Origin: Zanthoxylum bungeanum
Lineage: Eukaryota > Streptophyta > Magnoliopsida > Sapindales > Rutaceae
Length of the DNA stretch: 64,000 nucleotides
Assembly (NCBI GenBank): GCA_019454045.1
Contig: SKCR01021409.1
Span: forward strand, 33,239-97,238
Direction: 5' to 3'
This document shows, piece by piece, positions 42,054 to 54,403 of the stretch (its first letter is position 1; each line of letters opens with the position of its first letter). Position numbers and translations under genes: made by a program. The notes under the pieces are model-generated. The model was not told where the DNA came from. It was given only the letters and a program-made list of their open reading frames with translations, and did no database searches.

Positions 42054-44900
42054 CTTGGTTAAAAGCATGAAAATTATTTAGGGCTTAAAATTGGGCAAAC
42101 TTGATTTTGAGCATGATTAATGAAATTGGATTAATTAGTATGCTTGAATGTGTTTGAATTGAGGATTGATTGGATCAATTTTTTGAAATTGTGTTTGGAA
42201 CAAATTTCCCCAATTTTTTGGTGTTGGCCGAAAATGTGATGCCCTAAATGTCTTGGTGGTTTTTGATTTTTGATTCATTGGATGAGTTAGAATCATTCGG
42301 GAATGTGATTTAATGTCGATTGTGGTATTAATTGGATTGAAACCGAATCGGACACATAATTCCCCAAATTGCCGAGAGTCATTGAGCATGTAATTGGGTT
42401 TGATTTTAATTAATTTGTGTTGGACACTAATTGATGTAGATGAGCATGATTAATTAGCCTAATTTGTGTTTTGGAAATAATGATTTGGGTGATTAATTAT
42501 GTTAATGCACTTTGATTAATTAAATTGTAAAATTGAATTTTAGTAATTTAGTTAATTGGGCCTTAAAATTGGATTTGGGCCTTTAATGTTGTTATTGGGC
42601 TTATTGGGCTTAGTTGTACTAAGTTGGGTTAAGGCAAATTGGATTGGATCCAATTGGGCCCAAAACCGCATCCATAAAGCCCAAATGCGACTTAATGGAC
42701 CTTTAAAATTTAATTGGGCATAATGGGTCAAAATTGATTTCTAGGCTTATGGGGTAACTCCCGGATTGGACTTTGGTTATCGGTTTGATCCGAGTTGATC
42801 AAAAGTCCACGCCTTAAGAAATTAATTAAAAGCCCATTGGACTTTAATTAAATTAACGTTGGACGTTAAACGGGCTTTGAGACCCGTAACGATTAAATTT
42901 GGAATTTAAATCGTAAAGGTTCGTAATAAAATGTGATATTTAATTTGGAATTAAATAGTGAATTAGAATTGAATGCATATTAAATTGGATTTAATGATGT
43001 AGTTTAATTTAATTCGAGAATTCGTACTTTGAGTACTTATTCGCAAAAACGAGTTTGACTCGAGAGCAAAATCAAATCGTTGTTTGAACATTGGATGATC
43101 ACTAATTATCAGATTAATTAATTTGATTAGATTGATTGATAACATGCTTGTGTGAATACATGGTTGCGATGCATGAATAATGTATATCAGATGGATATTA
43201 GATGGGTGGGGCAATTTTAGAAATTGTTGTAATAAATTTGATTTATTAATTGGACCTGCGTGTCCAGCCTTATCACCTCCTTATTCTTTGTATTCTCTTC
43301 TCACCTATTCCCCTCAATGTAAATGAGGTTTCTTTAGAAGTGTAGTGTAACGGGTAGAAGAAATATTTGTGCTAGCGGGAGAGAGAAAGTGAGAGATTTG
43401 ATCTAGGATCAATGTGTAAAGTATCCATCTGCATATCATTATTATTTTTCATATGCGTTTTATTATGTAATTAGAATGCATGTTTAAGTGTGTATGATGA
43501 TGAGACCTTAACAAAGATAATAAATTACTTGCCAATTTGCACTCGAAAAACCCTCAACAATATTAAGCGTTTTTTTCCTTCCATTGAGTGATTCTCACTC
43601 AAGATCCGAGACTGGCATTGGCTTGTTGGCCAAAGTCAAGGCCTTTGTCCGTCGAGGATGTGTTTGAATCACGAATGCTTTTTTACATGTCAGTGTCTTG
43701 TCCAAGTTGTGGTTTGTTGGCCAAAGTCAAGACCACTTCTTGTCCATCGACATTGATTACGAAGCTTTCCATGGTCAGTGAGTCGCGCTTAACTGAGATC
43801 ACTAAGTTTGTTGTGCCAAAGCCAAGGCTTAGTTGATTCAGAGGAAAAAGGTTAGGTAATACATTGGATGTATTGGCATATATAAGATATATGTTTCAGA
43901 CTTGGATGTCTCCCTACCGGATCTAGGAATTGGATTGGATCCAATTGATCTTAGAGATATACCTAGTTAATTATCATACAATTTGTTGGCCAAAGTCAAG
44001 ATTGTGTGATATTTAACGGGATCCTAGCCCACTAGGAAATGCGGTTTCCTGAGTACTCGACAAGGGTTAGAGGCTCGCCGAAAAATAGTGGGAGGCAAGA
44101 ATTGAATTTGCAATATTCGTTCAATTACTCGCCATACGCGCTCAAACAAATATCATTCGTCAAATAAATTAAATGTTAGTTGGACTAATATTTAAATGTT
44201 GTTTTAATAAATAGTTGGACTATATTCAAACAATTCATTTATAGTTGATTTTATAATTAGATTATAGTAATCAATATAATTGATTTTAATCTTTTAAATT
44301 ATAGTTGATTAAATAGTTGGACTATTGTAATCATTATAATAAATAGTACCTAAATCGTTGATTAAATAGTTAGACTATTAGAATCAAGATATAAATTGAA
44401 AGATTGACGTTTAATATATAATCCTAGGGAAAATATGATTAAATGGTTTAATTTTCAAATTGGGAATAAATTTCAGGATGGTCCTGGAAACATTATAAGT
44501 TATTTTATTTGATAAAATAATAAATTAGGCTTAAGCCCGGAGTTAAGCAAACAGTAGAGCACAATCTTTGGAAGATTATGTTATGATAATTTTAGTGCTT
44601 AATCCATTATACTTACCGCAGTAGACTCTTTAATTTCTGAATCAGAACTAAGGATTAGATCCTTAAAGTATGATAAAGAAATTGAAGGATCTTCAAAGAT
44701 CTATTTTAGATTTTAGAAGTACTAAATTGCAATAAAAACTCTTAGAGGGTTAATGATTATTCTCAAGGAGATAAAGTCAAAGTTTGCAATTAGGCAAGTA
44801 ACGCAAGGCGCACTTTACTTCGATATTCTAGAAGGCCAAGGCTTGGCCATAGGCTTCTGGAGTGTTGAAAAGGGGCAAAGGCAATATCATTATAATCTTC
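42054..44900 (+). pseudogene. Leader and degraded gag region of B
   Basis: No open frame of note. The stretch is AT-rich and full of hairpins with three-base loops (for example AATTGGAT-TGG-ATCCAATT at 42637 and 43928, TTATTTTAT-TTG-ATAAAATAA at 44500). It holds four copies of a TTGTTGGCCAAAGTCAAG word. Gag would be expected in its second half but no capsid motif can be recognised. Confidence 0.55.
43623..44000 (+). repeat. Dispersed repeat TTGTTGGCCAAAGTCAAG, four copies
   Basis: Copies at 43623, 43714, 43808 (variant TTGTTGTGCCAAAGCCAAG) and 43983, at uneven spacing of 86-175 bp. Each contains the palindrome TTGGCCAA. Not seen elsewhere in the window. Confidence 0.7.
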
Positions 44901-44949
44901 TGGGAAGATAAAGGACATATCCCAAAATGTCTGATAAATATGGCAAACG

Positions 44950-45088
44950 GGATCGCGGAAGCGTGACTGCCGTTTGAATAAAGCAGACATGAAGGAATTG
45001 AAGAACGAGCAAGACTCTGACTTCAAATATGTTTGTCATAAATGTATTCACTACTAGTATTAAAATTGGATTTTATATACTTAGTGTG

Positions 45089-45119
<31 letters not shown>

Positions 45120-47858
45120 ATATATATATATTGATGTTCAGAATCTGCTATGAGCGGGATACTGACCTCAATTGAGATTTAATCTGCGGATTGGAAACAT
45201 GACGAAATTCGCTGTTTTAACCGTAGATACCTAAGTTTAGGAACTACCCTCGGGTATGTACCTAAATTGGGAAACTGTTATTATGTAACTAGTTTGACTA
45301 GATACATTATCTTTATATCAGTGTTTGACCCGCTGCAGGTGAACCCTTATATTCTAGAACACTAAAGTGTTTTATTATATAAAGATGATATTGAGATAAA
45401 CACATTAGATGTGAATAACAGAATTTATATTTTGAATATAAATAAAATCTCAAAGGTATAACTTGACAAACAAATAGCTCATACTGATTTGATCAGAAGA
45501 AACTAATTTGTGGGATTTTTGTCTGGGACACAATTAAACAAGAATCGTATATCCGCACTTTTGAAGAGCGGGTACCAGGACTGATTTGATTCTAATCAAA
45601 TAAAGTCTACGAATCTAGTTTATTGGGCAAAGTGCCTAAAATACTATTTACTTGGTAAAAGTGTAAATGCCACCGACCTGTTAGCCCTAGTTCATAGTGA
45701 AGCAAGTGGGCCCATGTCTAGCTAGGCTAGAGGTGGATATGAATATTTCGTGACATATACGGATGTGGCATCGCGTTATGGTTATCTGTTTCTTTTGAAG
45801 AACACAAATCGGAAACTTTTAAAGTTTCGACACGAAATAGACAAACAGATCGACTAAAGTATTAAACCGTCACGGTAAGACCGTAATGGAAAATACTTAA
45901 GCAATAAGTTTCTCATATACTTGAAATAGTAAAGTATTATTTCAATGAGGACTCCTCCCAGAACACATCAAGTTGACGATGTGTCCGAAATGAGTAAACC
46001 GAATTTTGATGGACATGATAAGGATTAATCATGAGTCGCTCTGAGCTACCATTTCCTTCAACGAATAAGCATAAACAGTGCAGAACTTATTTAGAATAAG
46101 GTTCCATTAAAATCTATTTGACAGATATCATATTAGATATGAACAGGAAAGAAACCAAGTTTCTCATTCCTGAATATTTGGGAATGATGGACATATGTTT
46201 GGATGATACCAAACTAAAACCCAAATTGGATAAGTGCCAAATTATAGGTTATCCTAGGGATACATAAGTATAGTACTTATACAACTCACAAGAGAACAAT
46301 TAGATTGTTGCTCGCCATGCGGTTTTCCTAAGAGGAATACCGATATGTAGTGGTAAGTGGGAGGATAGTAAAACTCGATGAAAATCGGAGTAATACTATC
46401 CAGGCATCGAATCCTAATGGAACACATATAGTTCATCAAGGATGAAACTATAACATTAATCTTCGAATACACAAGAACCACGTATGTCGGAGAGAGTCAG
46501 AAAACAACCTGGGGTATGGGTTTCTGATCTCACCTCGTAAAGATGTCAATCTTTTGAGGTATACCAACTGACTATGTATGAGGAAGTGATACAAGGTATT
46601 GAATCCCTAGTTATGACAAAGTGTCATGAATCCGAAATGGATTACATGTAGATCAACCAAGTTTGGATACTAGTTGATGTACTGCAAGGCATTATGCCTA
46701 TTGGTACTATAAGTCTTCAAGGACGACATACATGGAAGGCAACATACCAACGTATAAAGCTAGGCTTTTAGCGGAAAGGTATCGTTATCAACATTGTGCT
46801 GATTACGATTCAACCTTTTACCTGTTGCCACGGTAAATCCATTTGGATAATGCTTGCTAATACTGTATGTTTCATTTATGAAATATGATAGCTTAACAGG
46901 AAAATCGCTTTTCTGAAAAGGAAACCTTTTGGAGGATGTTTACAACATCCTGACGGTTTTGTCATACCATAATTAGCAAACAAGGTTTGCAGGTTATTCG
47001 ATCCATGTTTGGATTGATGCAAGCATAGGTTCTTGGAATTATCGTTTTGATGTAATCATAATGGTTTATGATTTAATTCAAAACGAAAATGATTCTTGTG
47101 TATATAAGAGGGTTAGTGGGAGCGCACTAAAAGTGGCTGTCCTATAAAATAATGATAATATGTCATTTCTTGGAAATGATATTCCCATAAAATAATCGGT
47201 GAAAGCTTGGCTTTCGATAAAACTCTCCGAGAACTCGTACATTGAAAAATGTACGCGACCTGATGTCTCATACGCTTTGAGCATATGGATTCACTAACAA
47301 GCCAATCCAAGTAATAGTCACTGGATTGATGTTAAGAACATCCGTTATTATCTTAGAGATCTAATGATGCTGTCTTAATCTATGGAGAAATGAGAACTTG
47401 AAGTGACGGGATCACTGTAGTAAGTTTCATAACCGATAAAACGACTACAAGTCGTTTTCGGTACTATACAGTTTGAATAACGGTACAGTGAGCTGGAAAT
47501 CTTCCAAGCAAGTTACTGTTACCGTATAAACAACAAATGCGGGTTATTGCTGCAGCTAAAGCGGCAATAGAAGCCTTCTGGGTCGATAAATGAATCTAAT
47601 TAGATTAGATATAGTTTTGTTAGCAGCTCAGCTAGGCGTCAGTACAGGCTAAAGAATTAATGGTCTCATCAATGATCCAGATAAATACTTTGACAATTCA
47701 TCTGATTCGTTCGGATCATACATCTTGGCGATGTGATGATCGAATAAATCGCATCAGACGATAGTCATGCAAATCCGCTGACGAAAGTCTTTCATCAGCA
47801 ATTTGAGCCAACCGTACATAGTTCAGGTGTAAGAAACTTGAGTGACTGGCTATAGGCC
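44950..47858 (+). pseudogene. Degenerate zinc knuckle, integrase, RT and RNase H of B
   Basis: Pieces in different frames, in order: GKRDR then RKRDCR (zinc-knuckle relic, about 44965-45000), the integrase segment ARGGYEYFVTYTDVASRYGY (45730), an RT palm relic (about 46550-46800), the RT segment KVCRLF with SMFGL (about 46985) and an RNase H relic ending AAAKAAIEAFW (47550). From zinc knuckle to purine tract is only about 2.9 kb, against about 3.9-4 kb in a normal Copia pol, so pieces are missing. D has the same spacing (61087-63990), so the compaction predates both insertions. Confidence 0.72.
45092..45132. repeat. (TA)n microsatellite in B
   Basis: About 40 bp of TA dinucleotides with one central break. 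D has only a short TA run at the corresponding position (63825). Confidence 0.9.
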
Positions 47859-47869
47859 AAGTGGGAGAT

Positions 47870-49941
47870 TGTTGGACAATTATGACCCATAGTGTCACTA
47901 TTTGTACAGATCACGGTGTTGTTGTACAAATTAACTATGTGACAAATGAGATTGCACTCTTATCATTTGTGATTAGATCACCTAGATGTATAAATGATAG
48001 GAGGTCCCTGTGATTTGTTCCTGGATTGAGAATGATATGAGACAGTATCAATCCACGAAGGATAAATCATTAAATATCCCTAGTCAGAGCATTATCAAGA
48101 TTGGACATCGATGAATGCGTAAAAGACTAGTATTACACTTGTGCGCGTTGTGAGGGCACAACGGCATAGTTCTCATATATTTGGGTATATGATACTCATG
48201 TAAGTGTAATAGGAGGTTGTGTTTCACCGATGGTACGGGAAATAGCTTCGCTCTGGATAAGACCCCCTCAGAATTCCATTGGTAGTATGACTATGTGTCT
48301 AAGGAAATCCGAAATTAGGGTAGGTGTATTTGGTTTTAACCTAAGACTTGCACCGCTAATACTTGCGACAATCAATATACTTTGGTTGAGGTCGTCCATG
48401 ACTTTAACCGGTTCTGTGTACGCCAATACTGGGTATATTGATAATCGTAGTGTGTTGGGTGTGATGTCAAGACGGAAGTGTCACTCCAGTCATATGGATT
48501 TGATGATCGCTCAGGGATACAGAACTGGTTCTCTAAATAAGGTTGCAACCGTCGGGATATTATGACTTGGTCATGATTATCCGATATTAAAGAGACTAGT
48601 TGCTCGTCATCCGATATATGCTTCGTACGGGGCAGACACTGTACCAGCCCCAGGCCTTGCATGTGATCATCTGATACTGGATCGAAATACGCAATACTAT
48701 GTATACTACGCCTGATACAGATCCTTTATTCCTGTAAGGATATTTCCGGAGAATTGGGTAGGCATGGCGCTTTGCTAGAGGCCAACATTGTCTGTAATTT
48801 GGTATAAACGTAGTACGAGGTACTTACGTGTTCGGATAATCCGACGACCGAATTTACTGCCAACATATCCGGGGATCTCATGGGTCGCTTCCCAAAGATT
48901 CACCGATAACGTATGACTCGCATTTTTAATTAATCTGGGATTAATTAGATGAGATAGAAAATTAATCTTGGATTAATTGCGGAGATATTTTATCTAGGAT
49001 AAAATATCAATTAAAGAGAAAGAGAGATAACGATTAATTTGGAATTAATCGGCAAATTAATATATTCGATATATTAATCGAAATTGGATTTCGACGCGGA
49101 ATTAAAATTAGATTTGAATTCGGGCAAACAGATTAATTTAGAATTAATTCATTAGCGACGTGAATAGTGACTTCGCTAGGCGTAATCATTTAATTACGAC
49201 GCAACGGAAAATTCGTTAATTTGGAATTAGCGAACCCGAGCCCGGGATTATTTGGGAGCGCATTCGCATTTCGAATTCGAGTGCGGCACGTAAGTCATAT
49301 CAAGCGTCAAATCGCTAGTCGCATCTAGCGTCACATCAAGCGTCAAATCACATGTCACTTTGAGTGATGTGACACTTGATTGATTGATGTGATTGATTGA
49401 GTTGATTGGTTAGTGAGTGTGTGTGGAACACTCAAGGTTGGTGGAAAGGTTTTTGAAAGCTTAACAAGACATTTACTATATTTTAATATATGGTATATAT
49501 GTCTTTGATTTTTTGAAAATCAACACAACTCTCACAACTCCTCTTCTTTCTTCATTTTCTCTCATCTACACGCCCATGGTGGGCTTTCTTCACTAGTTTT
49601 TTCCACTGAAAAACCGTGAGCAGTGAAGGGGAAGCAGTGCGATTTTGTAGCAAAATCAAGAGTGCTAGCACACTCCGGGATCATGCGAAGGTGATAGGGA
49701 AGTCCACTCATGAGCCGGGAATCGTTTTGCAAAGCTTGGAGCTTGGAAGATGACCTCCCAAGGCTGAAACCAGTAAGCAAAATGCAGCCCACTACTGCAC
49801 AAACCAGTGAGCAAAAACAGAATTTTTGTTCGTCAAAGTGTCGCCCAACCGATCGATGTAAGTATTCCACGACTTCCTCGAATGTATTCACACATGTTCA
49901 TGCTTGATTTGTGATCCTTGGGACCCTTAGAATCTCCAACA
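47870..49941 (+). repeat. 3' LTR of element B
   Basis: 2072 bp, directly after the purine tract and followed by GTTTG. Differs from the 5' LTR by scattered substitutions and one block of about 60 bp. Confidence 0.92.
48927..49234. repeat. TNG-loop hairpin array, B 3' LTR
   Basis: The same ten hairpins as at 41026-41333. Here the fourth has loop TGG and the fifth is a perfect ATTAATATAT-TCG-ATATATTAAT, while the 5' LTR copy has two mismatches. Confidence 0.9.
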
Positions 49942-50439
49942 GTTTGGTCCTGAACCGTTTCTTATCCTCACACTAATGACGATATTGGATTAAGACGTGT
50001 TCTAGGTGTATACTTGTCAATGTGCACTAATGAGCTTCGCATGTACACCCCCACACTAATGATGATATTGGGTGACTACGTTAACACATCACGCTACATC
50101 TAATATTTTACCGGAGCGACCTAAGTTCCGAGCACTTATACCCTCAAACTAATATCGATCTTGGATATAAGTAGTAACAACTCATTCATCTCCGTATTAA
50201 CAAGACGGACCATCCAATAATGCTCCAACATTACTAATACTATTACTTAAAATAAAGTAATCACATAATCATGAGAGATTTATGACAATCAAGTCACTAA
50301 TTTAATTAGGTCAAATTTTTAATTTAAAATATGTTTTACATATCCAATATATCTTATGCACAATTAAATTAAAATGCAGAGGCATAGATTCAAATACATG
50401 TCTAACATGCAACATATATTGTGAGGTTAAGTCTTGCTA
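49942..50439 (-). other. Leader of element C, right part
   Basis: Untranslated leader between primer site and gag, interrupted by B. It contains several ACTAATGA(C/T)GATATTGG phrases, also present left of B at 39953. Confidence 0.65.
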
Positions 50440-50448
50440 CTGATACCA
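50440..50448 (-). other. Primer binding site of element C
   Basis: Minus strand TGGTATCAG, followed by TAGCAAG, three bases inside the LTR end CCCAACA. tRNA-Met type. Confidence 0.7.
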
Positions 50449-50451
50449 TTC

Positions 50452-52138
50452 TGTTGGGACGGATGTGGAACCCTTAGGATCGGATCGGTATCCCGTGCAG
50501 CGGAAATGGGTCTAACCCATGGATGTCAAGTATGAGTGTAATTTTAATATATTTAATGAAATACTATATTCCATTATGAGTGTATAGGAAAAAAACACGG
50601 GGCTGAATCAGAGTTCGAAAGCTCAAGAACGAAGAAAAATAAATTTAGCGCGCGTAGCGCGTACCGTGCGCGCTATAGTACGCGCACGCACTGTAAGCGC
50701 TACAGTGCGCGCGACACTGTAGCGTATAGTTCAATGAACATTTTTTTAATTTCATTTGGAATCAGAGAGATGAAGGCAATAGGGTTTTTAACCCTAATTG
50801 ATTCTAACATTCCATAAACTTTCAAAACACCCAGAATTAATTTTAATATCAAAACCAACACCAACACATATTATAGAACAAAAATTAAGTTTTTCAAAAT
50901 ATCAAATATTTTTACAAAAACATAAATTTATTCTAAATACGCATTTGCATAAATTTTCAATCCAAAACAAAACCAAATTAGAATCCTACAATGAAGTGAC
51001 TCGTGAACAATTCTAGGTCACCTAAAGGTGGTCAAGTGATTCTAGAATTGTAGTCATAACTCTAAGCTTTAATCTAGAGTTCCAAACTCTTATTAATTAT
51101 TTCATGTCCAACATGAACATCTTTGACCTAATTAACAAGTATATTGTGTTTATACTTCCAAAGCATCCTTACACAATCTATTAGCCTTATTTCAACTTTA
51201 AGCTACGTAATCGTGCATCCAATACATAATTCATCACTATATGTCTCACTAATGAAAAACTCACTAATAAAGAACATAACTTAAGAGAAGTTCAAACTTA
51301 CCTAGCAAACTTAATGTAAGAATTCAATCTTCTTCTCTTTTTTGAAATGGTTAGAGAACTTCCAAGGTTTGCAAGTGTCACTCCAAGATCTAATCTTGAT
51401 TCCAATGCTAGCAACCTTCACTTCAAGATCCAATCTTGATTTCTCTTAGATGAAATGTTGTAGAGACCTCACAAGCTTCTCTAAACACTTCTCTAACTTA
51501 GGCTAATTTCTTAAAGAATTACTTATATTTAGCTTTCTCAAACTTTTGCTTTGCTTAATTAAAACCTTCCTAAAGCTTGCTATTTATAGCAAAATTTAGG
51601 TAATTTTTAATTAATAAAAGTTGTAATCAACTTTTAGGTGGGCTTAATCTAATTTGTTCAAATATGTATAATTAGGTGTGACTAATCTCCATTGTCTACC
51701 ACTTTAATTTAATCCAATTAAATCAAGACAAATATTAGGAAATGAATCAGTTCACCACTTTAATTTAATCCAATTAAATCAAGCCAAAACCACATATTAT
51801 TACATACTTATAATTAACATAATATCCTCAAATGATAGAGATAATTATGATTTTACAATTAAGTCATTGTGTAATTATTGAATTAATCCAATTAGGTCAA
51901 AGTAAATAATCAATGTTATCCAATAACACTTGATTATCTTAGTTAATAATTATAATATCAAATATTATCTTTTATCAAAATTAATCGGCTACCCAAGTTC
52001 TCAATGTACTTCATATTGGGACTCTCTAAGTTTAGACACATATGTCATATAAGCCTAGCTTATATGTACGTAATTCAGCCACCTCTGAATTCACGAAGAA
52101 CACAAACGACTTTTCTAAACTATACAAGTTGAGGTCAT
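50452..52138 (-). repeat. 5' LTR of element C, cut by G
   Basis: On the minus strand it ends ACATCCGTCCCAACA at 50452. It runs at least 1.69 kb to the insertion point of G at 52139, so its start is not visible. A CG-rich palindromic patch lies at 50647-50725. Confidence 0.65.
50647..50725. repeat. CG-rich palindromic patch in the C LTR
   Basis: About 80 bp of GCGCGCGTAGCGCG, GTGCGCGC, ACGCGCACGCACTGTA, AGCGCTACAGTGCGCGCG and CACTGTAGCG in strongly AT-rich surroundings. It is largely alternating purine-pyrimidine and self-complementary (CACTGTA...TACAGTG). Confidence 0.85.
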
Positions 52139-54267
52139 TGATGAGCGGAAAATATATAAATATTTACTGCCCATTTGACATAATATTTTGTATAGTTTCT
52201 CGAGTTTTATGAACGTTTTGATGTGTTTTAGTTTATTTTACAGATAAAATAAAATCGGGACTCAATGGAATCAATCAGACAAAATATGGAACAAATAGGG
52301 GTAAAAACTGGACTTGACATTTGGATTTTAGAGGTTGGAAACTTGAAATGGTGTTCTAACAAAGTACAATTTCGGAAATTTTAACTTTGCGTAATTTTCG
52401 TGTTTTGGCCGTAACTTTCTACTCCAATATCGGATTGAGATGATTCAAGTTCCAGATTAACGAAGACTCAAAGTTCTACAATTTTTACGTTCATAATAAT
52501 TTCGAATTCTGAAGTTTTCATGATCGAAATTGATAAAACATCCGTAAGTATGTTATGTGTAATTATTAAAGTCATTTTCAAAACAAAAATAAAATAAAAT
52601 AAAATAAAAATGGCAATTTTCAAACTTCCACCAAACATGCTTGTATGTTTGGTGGAGGATTTGGTGCCTTGTTTGGTGCCATGTTTGGTGGAGAAATTTG
52701 TGGAGAAATTGGTAGAGATAAAATTTTACCTATAAATACCAAACCATTTCATTTGTAAATTTCATACTTTCCTTGGTTTCTTAATAAGGAATTAAGGATT
52801 GTATCTTGTGTGTTTTATTTAGTAGTTTTGTAATGTATTTTTATTTTTATTTTTAGTAATAATAGTTTGTTTGTTTTTACTTTCTTTTATGTTTAGTAGT
52901 TAATTTCCGCTGGGGGAATGGTGAAACCTTTAATATGATAAGGTAGATTAATCTCACTTAATTTATAATATGGAAATTGTAATTTAATAATATGGATTAA
53001 AGTTGATATTGCCTTAATGGCTGGTTTTATTTATTTGACATAATGTGACACCACATATTTGGTCGGTCTTTAGGTGACAAATGATTACCACCTATATGGC
53101 TGGTTTATGGACAAATAATAACACTGAAAATTTATATATTATAATAAAGTGAGATTTCTATACTTGAAATATTAAAGGTGTATCCCCTGACCCCCAGTAT
53201 TTTATTTTTATTCCAGGGAAGTGATGAAACACAATATTCACGAGTTTTATAATTGATTTAATTATTTTATGTGTGATGCTTTGGCTCGTTTATTGAATCT
53301 TAAGCTTAATGCTTCTTGTTAACTGGTCATTAATAATATTGATGTGGTAAACTTAATATGAACTTGGAAAATGGATTTTAGGTTTCAGCCTTAAATTCAA
53401 TATCTCACGATCTCACCTTGGGGTAAAAGTCTATTAGGTAGATTTCCTTACATGATAAGAATATACCTGTCGGGCGGGGGTAGCCATAATTGGAACTTGA
53501 ACTTAATAATTTCAGATAACTTGGTTAACATAGTAATATGATTAATTGGGTTATTTTGGGTGTTTGTATCTGACCATCGGAAGAGGCTTTTGCATATCTT
53601 CGTGTTCCAGGTTAGCAAACTGATTTATTACACATATATAAGAGAATCAATTCATCATTAGAATAATATTATGTGGAATCACAACCCTAGATATTTGTGT
53701 CTTTTGTTTATTTTCTTTAGTATTTTCTTTTGTGTATTTATTTATTTAGCAAATCCACATTCAACCAATCAATCAAGCAATCATTTCATTCTCCCTTTAA
53801 TTAGATACCTGTAAATAAATAGTATCAATAATTAATAACAACAGTAGAAATTAAGTCATCGTGGGATCGATATTTTTATACTACTTGAGCGATACGTGCG
53901 CTTGCGTTACGTGTGTGAAGATGCTTTTGCATATCTTCGTGTTCCAGGTTAGTAAACTGATTTATTACACATATATAAGAGAATTAATTCATCATTAGAA
54001 TAATATTGTGTGGAATCACAACCCTAGATATTTGTGTCTTTTGTTTATTTTCTTTAGTATTTTCTTTTGTGTATTTATTTATTTAGCAAATCCACATTCA
54101 ACCAATCAATCAAGCAATCGTTCATTTCTCCCTTTAATTAGATACATGTAAATAAATAGTATGAATAATTAATAACAACAGTAGAAATTAAGTCCTCGTG
54201 GGATCGATATTTTTATACTACTTGAGCGATACATGCGCTTGCGTTACGTGTGTGATTTCACCGATCA
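52139..54267 (+). repeat. 5' LTR of element G
   Basis: TGATGAGCGG...CCGATCA, about 2.13 kb including a 337-bp internal tandem duplication. It holds a strong hairpin TCCACCAAACAT/ATGTTTGGTGGA (52627-52656). Confidence 0.82.
53586..54257. repeat. 337-bp direct tandem duplication in the G LTR
   Basis: Unit 1 begins GCTTTTGCATATCTTCGTG at 53586 and unit 2 with the same words at 53923. Both run through to GCTTGCGTTACGTGTGTGA. The units differ at few positions, so the duplication is recent. The solo LTR of the same family (6189-8135) has one unit. Confidence 0.88.
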
Positions 54268-54273
54268 ATTTTT

Positions 54274-54291
54274 TGACGCTGTTGCCGGGGA
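54274..54291 (+). other. Primer binding site of G (tRNA-Asp type)
   Basis: TGACGCTGTTGCCGGGGA matches the tRNA-Asp complement TGGCGCCGTTGCCGGGGA at 16 of 18 positions and sits six bases after the LTR. Confidence 0.8.
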
Positions 54292-54403
54292 CTTATTTTT
54301 CTTACGTTATTAATTTTGAAGCTATCTAATTTACTTGTATCTAATATTCTTTATTTTTATCAGTAATTTTTATTTATTTCTTTTATTTTTCAAGTGGTTG
54401 AAA

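Larger units (their letters stand above)
40028..49941 (+). mobile_element. Ty1/copia element B with 2-kb LTRs, coding-dead
   Basis: A 9.9-kb element with LTRs 40028-42040 (2013 bp) and 47870-49941 (2072 bp), both TGTTGGACAATTATG...CTCCAACA, and a perfect target duplication GTTTG (40023-40027, 49942-49946). The 5' LTR lacks about 60 bp that the 3' LTR has near 48030-48090. A primer site (42042) and a purine tract AAGTGGGAGAT (47859-47869) are present. The internal 5.8 kb has no open frame of use, yet integrase, RT and RNase H fragments can be traced in order. It belongs to the same family as D and F in this window and is packed with short hairpins. Confidence 0.92.
35206..52138 (-). mobile_element. 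Ty1/copia retrotransposon C, interrupted by B
   Basis: On the minus strand: 5' LTR part (52138-50452), tRNA-Met-type primer site, leader (50439-49942, continuing at 40027-39749), gag, protease, integrase, RT, RNase H, purine tract and a 3' LTR fragment (35909-35206). The leader on both sides of B carries the same phrase CACACTAATGACGATATTGG (39953, 49972, and variants near 50070), which shows that B interrupts one element. The 5' LTR is cut at 52138 by element G and the 3' LTR is truncated, so the LTRs cannot be compared; linking the two ends as one element is inference. Many stops make it inactive. Confidence 0.75.

Noticed and set aside
44790..45026. Minus-strand 78-codon frame in B
   Set aside because: Antisense to the zinc-knuckle relic, no known family, and not kept open in D.
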